This document shows positions 47,242 to 56,119 of a DNA stretch of 64,000 nucleotides, in pieces. The DNA lies in contig DASRBN010000033.1 of the NCBI GenBank assembly GCA_035653615.1, positions 62,001 through 126,000 on the forward strand, given 5' to 3'. The translations under genes and the position numbers were made by a program. The stretch's first letter is position 1, and each line of letters begins with the position of its first letter. This DNA is from Ktedonobacteraceae bacterium (GTDB lineage: Bacteria > Chloroflexota > Ktedonobacteria > Ktedonobacterales > Ktedonobacteraceae). The notes under the pieces were generated by a model. The model saw nothing but the letters and a program-made list of their open reading frames with translations. It was not told the origin of the DNA and did not search any database.

Positions 47242-49143
47242 TTATGTTGGTGAAGTCCATACCCTGGCATTACGAAAAACAACCTCGGTCGAATGCGAAT
47301 CATTATCAGCGAAAACTCCAATTTGCCCCTCCGAGTAGTTATTATCGATAACGTTTCTAATAAGCTGATCATTTACATAGACAGACAGTGAATTATCGTA
47401 TGCAACAGCCGCGATGGTGTTAAGTTGATCATAGCCCGCATTGATTATAGGGGAGGAGCCACTAGCGAACGTTGTAGCCGCCTGCCCATGACTATTATAG
47501 AATAAGAATTCGTATGATCCATCCTGACAAATGCGGAAGTAATAATAATGACCGGTGATGATATTGCCACGAAAGAAAATGGCGCCACAATCCCCTGCAA
47601 TAATAGTGATCTGTGTCTCAAAAGCAAAGTTGCTAAAGTCTGTATTTTGTGCTGCACAGCCATGGTAAAGTGGGCTTACTGGTGCGGTAACTAAAAGAGC
47701 TCCTCCTGAAAACATGCAACTTCCGCCGCTATCGCTGTTCTGCGTCCAATTGTATCCCAGGCTATTGTCCTTTAGTGGGTCAAGCAATGCCAGCTTCCAA
47801 TTATATGGAGGATATGGGTCACGATTCGCGGCTACGACTGTGGTAGTAGCATTTCCCTCAGCAATGGTAGTCGTCGTAATAATCGTCTGAGCAGTTGCTG
47901 TTGCATGATTAGCCTGTGCTGTCCCCTGGGCGGCGAAAGTGCTAGCATCTCTGGCCTGGGTAGTTCCTATCACATTCGAATTGTTACTATTGTTGGTTTG
48001 TCCGCTGCTCTTAAAAAGGAGCACTCCCACACTGCCCAATACAACAAGTAATACCAGGCCAAACAAGACAAAAACCCTGCCGGTAGAGAAGCCTTGACGC
48101 CTGCCAGGCGTTCCGGTTTCTGCTGGACGCGGCATAAGAGGAACTGGGGACAATCCTCCTGGATTAGACGCGGGAAGGGTCCTCTCGACACCGCCAGAAT
48201 CTGGCTGGAGAACAGTTGCCGGTAACGAATTGGAATACAGGTATGGCGTGACGGGATTTTTCACTAAGGTTGGCCCATCAGCGCTTTGCAGGGCTTGCTG
48301 GAAGGCCTGAGCAAAGGCAGCTATGGATGCATAACGATTCTGAGGTTGTTTGTCCAGTGCTTTCAATAATACAGCATCGATTTCCTGGGAAATACGGGGA
48401 TTAAGTGTGCTGGGTGGCTGTGGTAGCTCGTTGGCGTGCAGGTACATCATACGCATCGGCGGACCCTGAAATGGGGGACGACCGGCCAACATTTCATAAA
48501 CCATGATCGCCAGTGCATATTGGTCGGTTGCAGGTACTGGATCGCCACTCCATTGCTCAGGAGCCATATAAGTTGGAGTACCACGCACACTATGGCTGAT
48601 ATTTGAGGTTGCGCTGCTCAATTTTGCCACGCCAAAATCGGCTAGTAGAAGGTCGGGACGAGCAGGGTTCTCCGGGTTGCTACGAATGAGAAAATTGGAA
48701 GGCTTCACATCCTGGTGAATGATAGCATGGTTATGTGCATATTGAAGAGCGCTAGCGGCCTGCTGAGTGAAGCGAGCGATATTCTCCAGGTTAAACCTGT
48801 TTCCGTATTGCTGCAGCCAGTTTGCCAGCGAACCCTCCTGGCGAAAAGGCATGACTAAAAAGATATATTCCCGACCGCCTACTTTTTCTTCTCCATAATC
48901 AAACAGAGGTAAGATATATGGGTGATCGAGCATAGCGATGGCTCGAGCCTCGCGCTGAAAAAGGCGGGCAGCTTCTTGACTCTCGAGGGAGCCTGGATAG
49001 GTACTCGATTCTGTGCGTATCACTTTGAGAGCGACTTGCCGGTGAAGCTGTATATCTTCCGCCAGATATACCTCACCCATACCGCCGCTTCCAATCAAAC
49101 GCAGCAATTGATAATGCCCCAACTTTAGCCCTTCAAAAGCCAT
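47242..49143 (-). CDS. Transmembrane Ser/Thr protein kinase with extracellular LamG-like domain (copy 1)
   Basis: In this 633-residue protein, residues about 10-275 are a Hanks-type kinase: GSGGMGEVYLAED (P-loop), VALKVI (Lys), HQDVKPSNFL (catalytic Asp; HRD reads HQD), LLADFGVAKL and PTYMAPEQW are all present. After a Pro-rich segment comes one transmembrane helix (about 355-377), an Asn/Ala/Thr-rich linker and a ~190-residue beta-sandwich domain starting NRDPYPPYNWKLALLDPLKD. That outer domain resembles concanavalin/DUF1080-type sugar-binding sandwiches and also occurs in the next two minus-strand genes. Binding outside probably regulates the kinase. The ATG at 49143 follows AGGGGGAAAT; GTG at 49164 is an alternative. 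Confidence 0.92.
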   Translation of the reverse strand: MAFEGLKLGHYQLLRLIGSGGMGEVYLAEDIQLHRQVALKVIRTESSTYPGSLESQEAARLFQREARAIAMLDHPYILPLFDYGEEKVGGREYIFLVMPFRQEGSLANWLQQYGNRFNLENIARFTQQAASALQYAHNHAIIHQDVKPSNFLIRSNPENPARPDLLLADFGVAKLSSATSNISHSVRGTPTYMAPEQWSGDPVPATDQYALAIMVYEMLAGRPPFQGPPMRMMYLHANELPQPPSTLNPRISQEIDAVLLKALDKQPQNRYASIAAFAQAFQQALQSADGPTLVKNPVTPYLYSNSLPATVLQPDSGGVERTLPASNPGGLSPVPLMPRPAETGTPGRRQGFSTGRVFVLFGLVLLVVLGSVGVLLFKSSGQTNNSNNSNVIGTTQARDASTFAAQGTAQANHATATAQTIITTTTIAEGNATTTVVAANRDPYPPYNWKLALLDPLKDNSLGYNWTQNSDSGGSCMFSGGALLVTAPVSPLYHGCAAQNTDFSNFAFETQITIIAGDCGAIFFRGNIITGHYYYFRICQDGSYEFLFYNSHGQAATTFASGSSPIINAGYDQLNTIAAVAYDNSLSVYVNDQLIRNVIDNNYSEGQIGVFADNDSHSTEVVFRNARVWTSPT

Positions 49144-49167
49144 ATTTCCCCCTGAAATCGACACAAG

Positions 49168-51036
49168 CTATATCTTCCACACCATCGCGTTGCTGAATAT
49201 AACGTCGGCCGTAGCACTATTGCCAAGACTCTCGGATGCTACCACTCCAATTTGACCAGAGCTATAGGTGTTATCGGCCACGGTAACGAGCAAATGATTA
49301 TTCACATACAGGCTGATAGAGGTTCCGTTTGCGACAATCGCCAGCACATTAGATGCCCCTGATCCTGTATGAATGTACGAGCTGGATCCCTGTTGCAGTG
49401 GCGAGGGAAAGTTATCGCCATTAGCGATAGCAAGTTCATACGATCCATCGCTGCCAATTGTAAAAAAATAGAAATTTAACTGGTTACCGCGAAATGCAAT
49501 TCCGCCCGCGTCGCCCGACACAATAGTCATTTGTACCTGGAATGTCAGATTGCTAAGCGGTGGCACGTTGGTCTCAGGATGACAATTGGTAATGCCGCCG
49601 AGTACAGAATTCTGAATGGCATGATACTGATTATTGATGAACTTGCAACTACCCGAACCTGCGATATCCGATATATCCCACTGGTACCCCTTGCTGTTAT
49701 CACGCATGGGATCGTCAAGTACCAGCGTTCCTGTATGTGGCGGGTAGGGATTTTGCGTCTGCGGTAGCGTGGGCTGCGTGGCAGTGCCGCCAGGCGTGGT
49801 TGCGTTGCCGTTTGCTGTCGCTGTGGCATGAGCGTTGGCAGTGGCCGTAGCATTGACATTGGTGGTATTGCCGTTCGTTGTAGCAGTAGGCGGATTGGCC
49901 TTACCGCCTCCATTCTGATGCAGAAGCGCCACTGCTAGCCCGGTACCGGCAAATATGAATAGCAGGATCAGCCCGAGAATCACAAAGGTTCTTGCTCGAA
50001 AGAACCCGGATTGCTTTCCTGGAATGGCCTGGGTCTTACTGATTCCGGGATCAGGCACAGGCATGGGTGTGAATGAGTAATCCGGTCTACGAACTGTGCC
50101 TTGTGAAGCTGGTAAAGATGGTGAGGCTGCAGGCGGCGCGGCATAGATTGTGCGTTGGAACGCGGGATCGGGAAACAGTGCCTGCTCTAATGCGCGGGCA
50201 AACTCGGTGATAGAAGGATAGCGCTCCACAGGGTCTTTGGCGAGCGCGCGTAGTATCACCGCGTTTACCGCTGTCGGAAGGGCCGGATTGATGGTGCTGG
50301 GCGGCGGCGGCGGGGCCATAAGATGCTGGTACATGATCTGATTCGTGTTACCCTGAAAAGGAGAGCGGCCGGTCAGCAGTTCGAAAGCCATGATCGCCAG
50401 CGCATATTGATCGGTGGCCGGTACAGGCGCGCCACTCCACTGTTCGGGCGACATGTAGATCGGGGTGCCGCGCACAGATTGACTGCTGCGCGTTGCAGCC
50501 GCCGTGATTTTAGCAACGCCAAAATCGGCCAGCAGCAGATCAGGAACGTTAGGGTTATCGCGGTTGCTGCGAATAAGAAAATTGGCCGGCTTGACATCAC
50601 GGTGAATAATGCCCCGGTCGTGCGCATACTGGAGCGCACCGGCTGCCTGGCGTATGAGTTGTACAACATCTTGCGGCGCAAGCGGCCCCATATCCTGGCG
50701 CTGCTTCAACCAGTCCTTGAGCGATCCTTCCGTGCAGAAAGGCATGACCATATAAGTCGGCGTAGAGCCATCTGAGCTTGCCTCATCAAAATCGAAGAGC
50801 GGCAAAATATGGGGATGATTGAGTTTGGCTATCGTCTGAGCCTCGCGATGGAAGAGCCGGATGGCATCTCTCGTCGCATCGTCATCGGGATACGCGCCGA
50901 TCTCAGTCGAGATCACCTTAATCGCTACCTGCCGGTCAATGCGTGTATCCTCCGCCAGGTAGACTCTACCCATCGCACCTTGTCCGATCAGGCGCAGTAG
51001 CCGGTATCGTCCATTCTGCAACGATTCTAATGCCAT
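49168..51036 (-). CDS. Transmembrane Ser/Thr protein kinase with extracellular LamG-like domain (copy 2)
   Basis: This 622-residue kinase is a paralogue of its downstream neighbour. Kinase motifs are complete: GQGAMGRVYLAED, VAIKVI, HRDVKPANFL, LLADFGVAKI and PIYMSPEQWSG. One transmembrane helix (about 348-370) is followed by a low-complexity Ala/Thr/Asn linker (NANATATANAHATATANGN) and the shared outer domain beginning NPYPPHTGTLVLDDPMRDNS. The start at 51036 (MALESLQNG) follows AAAAGGGGC; longer in-frame starts to 51168 add unrelated sequence. It sits 24 bases upstream of the second kinase and is probably cotranscribed, and is divergent from the GerW-like gene. Confidence 0.92.
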   Translation of the reverse strand: MALESLQNGRYRLLRLIGQGAMGRVYLAEDTRIDRQVAIKVISTEIGAYPDDDATRDAIRLFHREAQTIAKLNHPHILPLFDFDEASSDGSTPTYMVMPFCTEGSLKDWLKQRQDMGPLAPQDVVQLIRQAAGALQYAHDRGIIHRDVKPANFLIRSNRDNPNVPDLLLADFGVAKITAAATRSSQSVRGTPIYMSPEQWSGAPVPATDQYALAIMAFELLTGRSPFQGNTNQIMYQHLMAPPPPPSTINPALPTAVNAVILRALAKDPVERYPSITEFARALEQALFPDPAFQRTIYAAPPAASPSLPASQGTVRRPDYSFTPMPVPDPGISKTQAIPGKQSGFFRARTFVILGLILLFIFAGTGLAVALLHQNGGGKANPPTATTNGNTTNVNATATANAHATATANGNATTPGGTATQPTLPQTQNPYPPHTGTLVLDDPMRDNSKGYQWDISDIAGSGSCKFINNQYHAIQNSVLGGITNCHPETNVPPLSNLTFQVQMTIVSGDAGGIAFRGNQLNFYFFTIGSDGSYELAIANGDNFPSPLQQGSSSYIHTGSGASNVLAIVANGTSISLYVNNHLLVTVADNTYSSGQIGVVASESLGNSATADVIFSNAMVWKI

Positions 51037-51227
51037 ACATGCCCCTTTTAGACTAACCAGTAGAATATCGCAAGCCCTTGAAGAGTATAGCACAGGAGCG
51101 GAAGGATTGAAAATATGAAGTGTGGCTGGGCTCTGGCATAGATTGGTTCCGTTTGCGTCTCCCCTCACAAAAGTTGTACCCTACACTATTAAGAATCTCG
51201 AATGCACAGCAACGGAGACTGCATCCA

Positions 51228-51647
51228 ATGAGTACCGACAGTTCACAAGAAACGTGGCCTGAGCGTTCCGCAACCGGCAAGAATATCCTTAAACGCCTTG
51301 CTCGTAGGATAACCGGCAGTGTGAGGGCCAGAACAATATTCGGTGAGCCAATAGAAAAAGAGGGCATCACCGTGATTCCCCTTGCCAGGGCGCGTTGGGC
51401 CACCGCTTCTGCCTCGGAGGGTAGGGGCCGATTGATCCCGCCCAGCGCCGATTTATCGGCCCACGGGTGGGAAACCGTTAAAATAACCCCGGCAGGATAC
51501 GTTGAGGTGAGAGATGGTCGCGCCAGGTTTCACCCAATGTATGATCCCGCCAGGGTGACACAGATAATAGTCGCTTCAGGAGTCGTGGCAGTGCTGCTGT
51601 TGCAGGCAGTCCACTGGCTCATCTCCAGACAAAAAATGGGTAAGTAG
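51228..51647 (+). CDS. GerW/YtfJ-family spore protein-like
   Basis: This 139-residue protein has the GerW/YtfJ core: ARTIFGEPIEKEGITVIPLA, then GWETVKITPAGYVEVRDGRA and RFHPMYDPARVTQII, followed by a C-terminal hydrophobic helix. In Bacillus, GerW is needed for proper spore germination, but the wider family also occurs in non-sporeformers such as actinobacteria. Here it fits a sporulating Chloroflexota host without proving it. The glycine-rich middle loop typical of the family is reduced. The ATG at 51228 follows ACGGAG at a longish spacing. Its stop lies inside a long palindrome. Confidence 0.75.
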   Translation: MSTDSSQETWPERSATGKNILKRLARRITGSVRARTIFGEPIEKEGITVIPLARARWATASASEGRGRLIPPSADLSAHGWETVKITPAGYVEVRDGRARFHPMYDPARVTQIIVASGVVAVLLLQAVHWLISRQKMGK

Positions 51648-51681
51648 GGCTGGCCATAAATTGCCAGCCCTACTTACCCAT
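51638..51681. terminator. Perfect 18-bp palindromic terminator overlapping the gerW-like stop
   Basis: Arms 51638-51655 and 51664-51681 are exact complements (TGGGTAAGTAGGGCTGGC and its reverse). On the minus strand the stem is followed by TTTTTTG, so it terminates the gene ending at 51709. On the plus strand there is no T-tract. The left arm contains the last codons and stop of the gerW-like gene. Confidence 0.85.
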
Positions 51682-51708
51682 CTTACCGCTCCAGATTCCA
51701 GACCTGGA

Positions 51709-52905
51709 TTATAGTATCCACACCTTTAAATTGTTGAAATCAACCACCGTTGAGTTACTGACATCTTCAGCCGCAACTCCCACGCGACCCGCTACTAGCG
51801 TACTATCTGTGAACGTATTCAGGTGCTGCATATTGATATAGATGTCGATAGTACTTCCCTGGGCGACAATGCCGATAACATTGACCTGGTTCAACTGCGT
51901 CTTGATGGCTGAACTGCTGCCCTTGCCGATGGTATGAAATCCGCTGGGATCGACCTTATCCAACTCGTAATTGCCCGTCAGGTAGACGCCGAGGTAGTAA
52001 TAATGGGTATCGCTATCATCGGCGCGGAAAACCACTCCTCCTCCATCGCCTTGCTTGACGGTCATCTCTACCTGGTAGGCAAAATCGCTGAAGTGCTTCG
52101 CCTGGGTAGTGCAGTTCTGGACAAAGCCGGTCTGCGATTCTGATATCTGGTAAGAGCCGCCTGTAAATGTGCAAACCTTGCCATCATCAGGCCAGTTATT
52201 GCCCTGGCTGTTATCGGTTAATGGATCGTTGATGGCTAATGTTCCACCTCCAGGCGGATAAGGGTTCACGCCCGCAGATGCCGTTGCTGTTGCGGCAGCG
52301 CTGGCCGTGGCATTCGCGTTCGCCGTAGCGTTGGCATTGGCGGTGGCGGCGCTATTTGCTGTTTGCGCCGTACCCTGGGCATTGGCGGTGGCCGTCGCGT
52401 TCGTATGAGCGGTTGTCGCGCTGTTATTGGCTGCTACCGCGAAAATGATGCCCACGATAATGAGCAGCACCACTACGCCTGCTATAATTGCCAGAATGCG
52501 ACCTGTGCGACGCGGGCGCGGTGGAGGAGCCGAGGGAACAGGCGGAATAGGAGGTACCCCCGTAGATGGCTGCTGCTGATAAGGCGCGTAGTTCGGATTC
52601 GAAGGTGAATTTACCACCGTCGGGTCATTTGAACCGTAGGGGTAATAATTGGGATTCGATCCTGGCCCCGATGTATCCCGCGTTGTGGGATTCGCCTGGT
52701 ACGGATTGTATGGATCGTAATTCGTATTGGGCGGAGGCGGCGCCCCTGGTCCGGGTGTTGGCGGATTAACAGGATACGGATTGTAATTGGGGTTGGAACC
52801 CTGGTTAGGTGGAGGCGGAGGTGGCGCACCATATGATGTTCCAGGATTCTGATTGGGATCCGAAGGATTCGGATTGTAGGGGTTATAGTTAGGATTCTGG
52901 CTCAC
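51709..52905 (-). CDS. Kinase-less membrane protein sharing the extracellular domain of the two kinases
   Basis: In this 398-residue protein, residues 1 to about 130 are a Pro/Asn/Tyr-rich disordered cytoplasmic region with repeated NPNYNPY- and PYNPN-like units. One transmembrane helix (about 138-160) is followed by an Ala/Thr/Asn linker. The outer domain (about 210-398) starts NPYPPGGGTLAINDPLTDNS and is clearly homologous to the outer domains of the two kinases, including the paired Cys and GDGGGVVFR motif. It has no kinase domain, so it may compete for or share the same ligand. The GTG at 52905 with CAAGGAGCC upstream is the best start. Confidence 0.82.
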   Translation of the reverse strand: MSQNPNYNPYNPNPSDPNQNPGTSYGAPPPPPPNQGSNPNYNPYPVNPPTPGPGAPPPPNTNYDPYNPYQANPTTRDTSGPGSNPNYYPYGSNDPTVVNSPSNPNYAPYQQQPSTGVPPIPPVPSAPPPRPRRTGRILAIIAGVVVLLIIVGIIFAVAANNSATTAHTNATATANAQGTAQTANSAATANANATANANATASAAATATASAGVNPYPPGGGTLAINDPLTDNSQGNNWPDDGKVCTFTGGSYQISESQTGFVQNCTTQAKHFSDFAYQVEMTVKQGDGGGVVFRADDSDTHYYYLGVYLTGNYELDKVDPSGFHTIGKGSSSAIKTQLNQVNVIGIVAQGSTIDIYINMQHLNTFTDSTLVAGRVGVAAEDVSNSTVVDFNNLKVWIL

Positions 52906-53035
52906 AATATTGGCTCCTTGTCGAAATAAGCAAAGAGAACGATATAAAAGCTGAAATAGTATAACATAGAGCCGAGCAAAATGAAAGAAATTTGGCCTCA
53001 TAATTTCGATTGAAGTAAAAAAGCAGAAAACCGTT

Positions 53036-53065
53036 TTGCAAAGCTGCCATGTCGTGTGTTATATT
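53036..53065 (+). promoter_or_regulatory. Candidate promoter of the TPP-riboswitch operon
   Basis: TTGCAA (53036-53041), 18 bases, then TATATT (53060-53065), about 50 bases before the riboswitch aptamer. Confidence 0.55.
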
Positions 53066-53116
53066 TCATAGTGTCAATATAGTACGTTAATCATCATAAA
53101 TAACGTGTATCTTGTT

Positions 53117-53215
53117 CGCCAGGGAGCTTGGGAAAGCCAGGCTGAGAGGGTGGCCTACTTCGTCGCCACCGACCGGTTGAACCTGATCTGGATAATGCCA
53201 GCGCAGGGACGGACA
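53117..53215 (+). promoter_or_regulatory. TPP (THI-box) riboswitch
   Basis: The aptamer shows the invariant CTGAGAGGGTGGC segment (about 53141-53154) and GACCGGTTGAACCTGATCTG followed by GATAATGCCAGCGCAGGGA (about 53171-53209). These are the conserved J3-2/P2 and P4/P5 sequences that bind thiamine pyrophosphate. A terminator hairpin follows before the ABC transporter genes, so ligand binding should stop transcription when thiamine is plentiful. Confidence 0.97.
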
Positions 53216-53245
53216 GCAACATCACGTTGAAGAAGTCCTCATCTC

Positions 53246-53280
53246 AGGGGTGCTGGCATATGCCGGCACCCCTCTTTTAT
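53246..53280 (+). terminator. Riboswitch-controlled intrinsic terminator
   Basis: AGGGGTGCTGGC and GCCGGCACCCCT pair around ATAT (one T-G pair) and are followed by CTTTTATT. It is the expression platform of the TPP riboswitch. Confidence 0.88.
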
Positions 53281-53337
53281 TGCTCTGGCATCCTGGGAAC
53301 AGGAATAGGGAATTGCTCATGAAGGACGGTGAATAAC

Positions 53338-54108
53338 ATGGATGCACCGAAATTGCTGGTGCAGGAGGTGACAAAAACATTTCATCATGGAAGGCAAGAA
53401 CTGGAGGCGCTGCATTGTATTGACCTGACCGTTGCCGGGGGAGAATTTGTTTCGATCATCGGGCCGAGTGGCTGTGGCAAGAGTACGCTGTTTAACATCA
53501 TCGCGGGCGTAGAAGAACCCACTTCAGGCACGATTGCCATCGATGGAGAAATGAATACTTCCCGAGCAGGCAAGGCTGGATACATGCCCCAGCAGCCGCT
53601 CCTCCTTCCCTGGAGGACCGTCGAAGAGAATGTTCTGCTGGGATTGGATGTGCGCCATGTGCCGCGTAAGGAAGCACACCAGGAAGCATATAAGCTGCTC
53701 AAGCGCTTCGGACTGGCTGAATTTGCGGAGAGCTACCCCGCAACGCTCTCCGGCGGGATGCGCCAGCGCGTAGCCCTCCTGCGCACGGTACTGTTCAACC
53801 GTTCCTTCCTGCTATTAGATGAGCCATTTGGCGCGCTCGACGCGCTCACCCGGCTGGCAAGTCAAATGTGGCTGCTCAACGTCTGGAACGAGTTCCATTC
53901 CAGCGTCCTCTTTATCACGCACGATGTACGTGAAGCAATTTTGCTCTCCGATCGCATCTATGTCCTGAGCGCACGCCCGGCCCGCGTTTTGCGCGTGGTA
54001 GAAGTTGATCTCCCGCGCCCGCGCAAAACTGAACATCTCGCGCTCGAGCAATCCGTGCGACTGGAGCAAGACCTGGTAGCGCTACTGATGAAGGAGCAAC
54101 GTCTATGA
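53338..54108 (+). CDS. thiZ: ABC transporter ATPase, HMP/thiamine-precursor uptake
   Basis: This 256-residue ABC ATPase of the nitrate/taurine/HMP import group has Walker A IIGPSGCGKSTLFNIIAG, the Q-loop MPQQPLLLPW, signature LSGGMRQRVALLRTVL, Walker B FLLLDEPFGALDALT and the switch His LFITHDVREAIL. It energises uptake of hydroxymethylpyrimidine or a related thiamine precursor, as inferred from the upstream TPP riboswitch and downstream ThiY-like binding protein. ATG at 53338 is preferred; GTG at 53329 is in frame but too near AAGGA. It overlaps the permease gene by 4 bases. Confidence 0.9.
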   Translation: MDAPKLLVQEVTKTFHHGRQELEALHCIDLTVAGGEFVSIIGPSGCGKSTLFNIIAGVEEPTSGTIAIDGEMNTSRAGKAGYMPQQPLLLPWRTVEENVLLGLDVRHVPRKEAHQEAYKLLKRFGLAEFAESYPATLSGGMRQRVALLRTVLFNRSFLLLDEPFGALDALTRLASQMWLLNVWNEFHSSVLFITHDVREAILLSDRIYVLSARPARVLRVVEVDLPRPRKTEHLALEQSVRLEQDLVALLMKEQRL

Positions 54109-54878
54109 AACTGCGCTGGATAGCCAGCTATGGACCCGCTTTCGTGCTGGCCGTAGCGTTGTTAGCAATCTGGGAACTCTATGCCGGCATAGGGCATATC
54201 AGTCCCCGTGTGCTGCCCACTCCTATCGCCATTGTGCAAGGGTTAATCAACAATTGGGGCGTCATCTACGATAACACCATACAAACCTTGCTAGAGACGG
54301 TCCTGGGCATGGTAGCCGCCACTGTGGTTGGCCTGGCGCTGGCGATCATGCTCGATACCTCCAACTGGATGCGGCGGGCCATCTATCCATTGCTCATCAC
54401 GTCGCAGACCATTCCCATCATCGCCCTTGCGCCGCTCCTGCTCATCTGGTTCGGCTACGATATCGGCCCCAAAGTGCTCGTCGTCGCTCTCTACAGCTTC
54501 TTTCCTATAGCCGTAGCATGTGCCGATGGATTGGCAAGCGCCGAGCCTGAACTGATGAAGCTCTTACGTAGCATGCGCGCGACACGCTGGCAAATGCTGT
54601 GGCTGGTACGCCTGCCCGGAGCGATGCCCTCGTTCTTCTCCGGCCTGCGCATCGCGGCGACATATAGCGTGACCGCGGCGATTTTCGGCGAGTACGTGGG
54701 TGCGGCAAAAGGCCTTGGCATCTACTTGCAGCTTGAAGCCAATTCTTTTGCCACCGTCCAGGTCTTTGCCGCCATTCTGGTGACGGCGATACTCAGTCTA
54801 TTACTCTTCGGCCTTGTATCTTTGATCGAACGTATTGCTCTTCCCTGGTATCATGGCGCAATCGCGCGCACGATGTGA
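54105..54878 (+). CDS. thiX: ABC transporter permease, HMP/thiamine-precursor uptake
   Basis: This 257-residue membrane protein of the binding-protein-dependent permease family has six helices. The coupling-helix EAA-like motif (ASAEPELMKLLRSMRATRWQ) is followed by LPGAMPSFFSGLRIAATYSV and AAIFGEYVGAAKGLGIYLQL, all typical of the SsuC/ThiX group. It forms the channel for the ATPase before it and the binding protein after it, with start overlapping the ATPase stop (ATGA) and 18 bases to the next gene. Confidence 0.9.
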   Translation: MKLRWIASYGPAFVLAVALLAIWELYAGIGHISPRVLPTPIAIVQGLINNWGVIYDNTIQTLLETVLGMVAATVVGLALAIMLDTSNWMRRAIYPLLITSQTIPIIALAPLLLIWFGYDIGPKVLVVALYSFFPIAVACADGLASAEPELMKLLRSMRATRWQMLWLVRLPGAMPSFFSGLRIAATYSVTAAIFGEYVGAAKGLGIYLQLEANSFATVQVFAAILVTAILSLLLFGLVSLIERIALPWYHGAIARTM

Positions 54879-54896
54879 GTTATGAGGAGGTCGCTT

Positions 54897-56015
54897 ATGA
54901 ACAGGCGCACACGTTTATTCTTGAGTATTGGCATACCTGCACTCCTGGTCATCGTCGTTGCCGGCGCTTTCCTCTGGCAACAGTATGCCGCCGGATCAGG
55001 CGTAAAGCAATCACAACCCATTTCTGGAACGCTGGAGCCACAGTGTGCGGCATTGACAAAGTTCGATACGCCGTCAACACAGAATCTCACAGGCATGAGC
55101 CTTGCTCTCGACTGGACACCCAATACAAACCATACCGGCATCTATGTTGCGCTGGCCCAGCACTGGTATCAGGCTGAGGGTATCGACCTGCACCTGCTGC
55201 CCTATTCCGCCAGTGTCTCGCCCGATGTGCTGGTAAGCACAGGCAAGGCCGATGTGGGTGTCAGTTCAACAGAAGGCATTGTCGCCGATGCCGCGGTTGG
55301 CCAGCCCGTAGTTTCAATCGCCGCCATCATCCAGCATAACACCTCGGCACTGGTAACATTGGCAAGTTCTGGCCTGTCACGGCCGCGTGACCTCGACGGC
55401 AAAACCTACGGCGCGTTTGGCGCTCCCTATGAAACGGCGGTGGTGAGCGAGATTATTAAGCACGATGGTGGAACCGGGCAATTTAAGAGCGTGACGCTGG
55501 ATGTCGATGCGATGCAGGCGCTCGAATCGCACCGCATCGATTTCGTCTGGGTCTTTGAGAGCTGGGAAGTCATCCAGGCGCAGCGCGAGGGCTACAAACT
55601 GAACGTCTTTCCGATCATCAACTATGGCATCCCCGACTACTACACGCCAAACCTGATCACCAGCCCAACCGAGATTCAGCAGAAGCCGGAGTTGCTGCGT
55701 AAATTCATGCTGGCTACCGCCTGTGGCTACGAATACGCGCGCGCGCACCCCAAAGAATCGGCGCAAATGTTGCTCGATCAAAATGCTAACGGGACGTTTC
55801 CTGATCCCGGGCTGGTCTTCGCGAGCCAGAATTTTCTCAGCCCGCGCTACGCCGAGCCCGGTCGCAAGTGGGGCTTGCAGGATGCATCGGCCTGGCACGG
55901 CTATCCACAATTCATGTTGAACTCCAACGGCGTCGATGATGCCTCCGGCAAGCCAATCCATAGCCTGAACTTCGATGCATTGTACACGAATCAGTTCTTG
56001 CCCTGGGGAAGTTGA
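54897..56015 (+). CDS. thiY: ABC transporter substrate-binding protein of the ThiY/NMT1 type
   Basis: This 372-residue protein has an N-terminal signal/anchor helix (LFLSIGIPALLVIVVAGAFL). The mature domain has the diagnostic SLALDWTPNTNHTGIYVALA near its start, seen in THI5/NMT1-like pyrimidine-binding proteins. GVSSTEGIVADAAVGQPVVS and DGKTYGAFGAPYE follow as usual. It captures hydroxymethylpyrimidine or formylaminopyrimidine outside the membrane. No lipobox Cys is evident at the cleavage region, so it is probably anchored by its N-terminal helix. The start at 54897 (MNRRTRL) follows GAGGAGG at ideal spacing; ATG at 54882 is too early. Confidence 0.92.
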   Translation: MNRRTRLFLSIGIPALLVIVVAGAFLWQQYAAGSGVKQSQPISGTLEPQCAALTKFDTPSTQNLTGMSLALDWTPNTNHTGIYVALAQHWYQAEGIDLHLLPYSASVSPDVLVSTGKADVGVSSTEGIVADAAVGQPVVSIAAIIQHNTSALVTLASSGLSRPRDLDGKTYGAFGAPYETAVVSEIIKHDGGTGQFKSVTLDVDAMQALESHRIDFVWVFESWEVIQAQREGYKLNVFPIINYGIPDYYTPNLITSPTEIQQKPELLRKFMLATACGYEYARAHPKESAQMLLDQNANGTFPDPGLVFASQNFLSPRYAEPGRKWGLQDASAWHGYPQFMLNSNGVDDASGKPIHSLNFDALYTNQFLPWGS

Positions 56016-56119
56016 AATGAATGCTTGCCTTTTTATCACAAGAATGCTACATTGCAGGAGGTATTCTATATCTTTGCGTTCATTACTCGCATTATCACCA
56101 TAAATTACGGGAGATATTT

